In this document: positions 32,875 through 34,549 of the stretch, piece by piece
Layout: every line of letters begins with the position of its first letter
Position numbering within the stretch: position 1 is the stretch's first letter
NCBI GenBank assembly: GCA_020628855.1
Contig: JAHDEL010000036.1
Location: 1-34,549, forward strand
Origin: Saprospiraceae bacterium
GTDB taxonomy: Bacteria; Bacteroidota; Bacteroidia; Chitinophagales; Saprospiraceae
DNA: 34,549 bases
Reading direction: 5' to 3'
Position numbers and translations under genes: made by a program
Notes under the pieces: generated by a model
The model's input: only the letters and a program-made list of their open reading frames with translations
What the model was told of the DNA's origin: nothing
The model's database searches: none

Positions 32875-33502
32875 GATCTCTATTCCCTTTTACCTTATCA
32901 CCAATTCCTACTAATGGTTTTGAGTTTGGTGGGAGTAAAATGTCCACTCGTGAACCAAATTTAATAAACCCGAATTCTTCTCCCTGCATAACGATATCTC
33001 CTGGTTTGACATTGTTGACGATTCTCCTTGCTAAAGCACCTGCAATTTGTTTAAGTAGGATGCTATAATTCGAATTCTCTATTACCGTAAGCCACTGTTC
33101 ATTATCTGAGCTAGATTTAGGGTTCCATGCTGGTAGGTATTTTCCAGGCCTATAATCTGATAATTGTATTGTTCCAGCAATAGAACTTCTGTTAACATGC
33201 ACATTAAGAGGTGACATGAAAATGGAGATTTGAAGTCTTCTGTCATTATAGTGATCTGCATTATTAATATGTTCAATTACAACAACTTGACCATCGGCAG
33301 GAGCATAGAGTTTGTTCTCATGATTTTGAGGAATTTCTCTTGTCGGGTTCCTGAAAAATGAAAGCAAGAATAAATAGAAAACAGCTAGGAGAATTGCTAC
33401 TATGATCAGCGCATTTGGAGCAAAAAAGAAAGTCAATGTGAGCAGAATTAAACAGAGTATTGCTGCTAAAATTAGAGTGGGGTAGCCTGTCTTATGAATC
33501 AT
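32855..33502 (-). CDS. psd: Phosphatidylserine decarboxylase, short (PSD-A) form
   Basis: Makes phosphatidylethanolamine from phosphatidylserine at the inner membrane. The 215-residue length matches the short ~24 kDa class. The N-terminus has two hydrophobic helices (about 10-45), then [19 protein letters not shown] and [16 protein letters not shown]. The self-cleavage site is Gly183|Ser184 in KFGSRVD, where Ser becomes the pyruvoyl cofactor. It directly follows cdsA with one base between, so the two are surely one transcript. Cytidylyltransferase and decarboxylase act at the beginning and end of the PE branch; the intervening PS synthase gene is elsewhere. Confidence 0.95.
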   Translation of the reverse strand: MIHKTGYPTLILAAILCLILLTLTFFFAPNALIIVAILLAVFYLFLLSFFRNPTREIPQNHENKLYAPADGQVVVIEHINNADHYNDRRLQISIFMSPLNVHVNRSSIAGTIQLSDYRPGKYLPAWNPKSSSDNEQWLTVIENSNYSILLKQIAGALARRIVNNVKPGDIVMQGEEFGFIKFGSRVDILLPPNSKPLVGIGDKVKGNRDLIAELG

Positions 33503-33503
33503 G

Positions 33504-34286
33504 TTATAGTATAAAATAGATCAACAAAGAATAAAATGGAGCTGCAAATATAAACGCATCAAATCTATCGAAAATGCCACCATGGCCTGGAATGATATTT
33601 CCTGAATCCTTTATTTGCAAAAATCTCTTAAAACTGGACTCTAGGAGATCACCAAGAAAAGCAGTAATCCAAACGACAATCGCAATAAGAAAAGCTGAAC
33701 CTATCGTAAGATGCAAGCTGAACCAATTAAACAGCAATGATACCAAGAGAACAGTAGCTCCACCACCTAAAAATCCTTCCCAAGATTTACCTGGTGAGAG
33801 AGAAGGAGCTATTTTGTTTCTTCCAAATCTCTTACCAACATAATAAGCTCCTATATCAGCGCTCCATACCTGTAATACCAAAAGAATAAGTAAGTGAGGT
33901 GTAGAGTTATATGTCAGAATTAATAAAGACAAAGCGGCAAGACAAAGCACAGGATAGATAACCAAAGAAAAAAGAATCAATTGTTTGCTATAACTATCCC
34001 TTCTATAGAACATGATGTATAATAAGAGAATGCAAAGGAAGCAGATGGTACAAAAACTAAGCAAAGAGATGTCAAAAATATCGTGTTTGAGTAGCAGTGA
34101 AAAAGGAATCAAATAGACAACACTCATGACTCTAGGATAACCCATTTGGCTCAGTATTTCCATTGTGCAAAGACTGGCAAGAATTAGTAGAAATAAAACT
34201 TGAATAAGTAAGCTAGAAAAGCATACAGTGAGCACAATACTCCCTATCAAAAGTCCTCCAATAATCCTTAATTTACCCTCATTCAT
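33504..34286 (-). CDS. cdsA: Phosphatidate cytidylyltransferase
   Basis: Forms CDP-diacylglycerol from phosphatidic acid and CTP in the inner membrane. About eight hydrophobic helices span the protein, and the C-terminal family signature is clear: SPGKSWEGFLGG, GDLLESSFKRFLQIKDSGNI and IPGHGGIFDRFDAFIFAAP, with the metal-binding Asp residues. I prefer the ATG at 34286 (260 residues), where MNEGKLRIIGGLL gives the usual short N-terminus before the first helix. An upstream ATG at 34316 would add 10 residues. It is one base from psd and divergent from pdxJ. Confidence 0.95.
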   Translation of the reverse strand: MNEGKLRIIGGLLIGSIVLTVCFSSLLIQVLFLLILASLCTMEILSQMGYPRVMSVVYLIPFSLLLKHDIFDISLLSFCTICFLCILLLYIMFYRRDSYSKQLILFSLVIYPVLCLAALSLLILTYNSTPHLLILLVLQVWSADIGAYYVGKRFGRNKIAPSLSPGKSWEGFLGGGATVLLVSLLFNWFSLHLTIGSAFLIAIVVWITAFLGDLLESSFKRFLQIKDSGNIIPGHGGIFDRFDAFIFAAPFYSLLIYFIL

Positions 34287-34298
34287 ATATAATAATAT

Positions 34299-34331
34299 AT
34301 TGGCATGTGATACCAATACGGATTAGTTTTG
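34299..34331 (+). promoter_or_regulatory. Bacteroidota-type promoter for pdxJ
   Basis: ATTG (34299-34302) and TAGTTTTG (34324-34331) are separated by 21 bases, fitting the -33/-7 consensus. The -7 element ends 15 bases before the pdxJ ATG and forms half of the 20-bp palindrome at 34323-34342. Confidence 0.5.
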
Positions 34332-34342
34332 CGCAAAACTAA
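34323..34342. promoter_or_regulatory. Perfect 20-bp palindrome at the pdxJ start, possible operator
   Basis: TTAGTTTTGCGCAAAACTAA is self-complementary across all 20 bases and ends 4 bases before the pdxJ ATG. Each half contains the -7 motif TAGTTTTG. A dimeric protein bound here would block pdxJ transcription and translation start. No -33 element is found for the leftward direction, so use by cdsA is not supported. Confidence 0.55.
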
Positions 34343-34346
34343 AAGA

Positions 34347-34549
34347 ATGGTCACAAAGCTTAGTGTTAATATCAATAAAGTAGCTCTAATAAGAAATTCA
34401 AGGAATTCGAATATTCCGGATCTTATAACAGTCGCAAAAGACTGCGAAGCATTTGGAGCTGATGGGATTACAGTGCATCCGAGACCAGATGAAAGGCATG
34501 TAAGATATTCAGACTTGGAGCCACTTAAAGATGTTGTTACTACCGAATT
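34347..34549 (+). CDS. pdxJ: Pyridoxine 5'-phosphate synthase (partial, runs off the window)
   Basis: Condenses deoxyxylulose 5-phosphate with 3-amino-1-hydroxyacetone phosphate to give pyridoxine 5'-phosphate in the DXP-dependent vitamin B6 route. Only the first 67 codons are in the window. They read [18 protein letters not shown] near the start, then [19 protein letters not shown] (33-51) and end in LKDVVTTE. The phosphate and active-site region with His44, Arg46, Arg50 and His51 matches the family. The start is the ATG just after the palindromic promoter. The gene is cut by the window edge, not truncated biologically as far as can be seen. Confidence 0.95.
   Translation, partial: MVTKLSVNINKVALIRNSRNSNIPDLITVAKDCEAFGADGITVHPRPDERHVRYSDLEPLKDVVTTE

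Overview
The window looks like chromosomal core DNA from a Bacteroidota bacterium, most likely a marine Saprospiria-type organism. Four things support this: several type IX secretion (T9SS) parts and cargoes, a TamL-type Omp85 lipoprotein, Bacteroidota-style promoter elements (TAnnTTTG close upstream of many starts), and start codons without clear Shine-Dalgarno sequences. Genus cannot be fixed from the sequence. I see no tRNA, rRNA, CRISPR array, insertion sequence, phage gene or attachment site. No gap between genes exceeds 300 bases; the largest are 4839-5037, 17773-17954 and 31029-31236, and each is described in the features.

Layout. 18-4838: tRNA-modifying miaA (-), a lipoprotein isoaspartyl peptidase/asparaginase (+) overlapping a small outer-membrane-like protein (+), an M48 lipoprotein metalloprotease (-) and a sirtuin deacylase (-). 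5038-14737: a tightly packed three-gene T9SS locus (+) encoding a PorP/SprF-family membrane protein, a PorE-like TPR/PD40/OmpA-like protein, and a 2067-residue repeat-rich surface protein ending in a gliding-motility-type (type B) sorting domain. A clear hairpin terminator follows, and 19 bases later begins a membrane-spanning propeller/HTH regulator (14818-17772, +). 17955-20207: a GH3 beta-glucosidase lipoprotein (+). Then come a SpoU/TrmH RNA methyltransferase (-) and TamL (+) in divergent, almost touching order, and a PhoR/PhoB-like two-component pair (-). 25136-31028 (-): an M4 metalloprotease with a type A T9SS tail, sucC, and an M43 metalloprotease with a type A tail. 31237-34549: a small secreted OmpA-fold-like protein (+), ferrochelatase hemH (+), psd-cdsA phospholipid genes (-) and the first part of pdxJ (+).

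How the genes fit together. The centre of the window is a secretion and adhesion module resembling the sprB/sprF arrangement of gliding Bacteroidota: a giant type B cargo behind its probable dedicated PorP/SprF partner and a peptidoglycan-linker-type protein, followed by a one-component regulator. Two further T9SS cargoes (M4 and M43 proteases), GH3 and the M48 lipoprotein suggest a heterotroph that degrades protein and oligosaccharide outside the cytoplasm. The rest is housekeeping: tRNA modification, TCA cycle, haem, phosphatidylethanolamine and pyridoxal phosphate.

Most notable non-coding signals: two perfect palindromes (4932-4949 and 34323-34342) with the same unusual layout, TAnnTTTG-2 nt-CAAAnnTA, both lying between divergent genes; exact TAnnTTTG elements ahead of several other genes; and the fact that all four convergent gene pairs abut or overlap, leaving no room for ordinary terminators.
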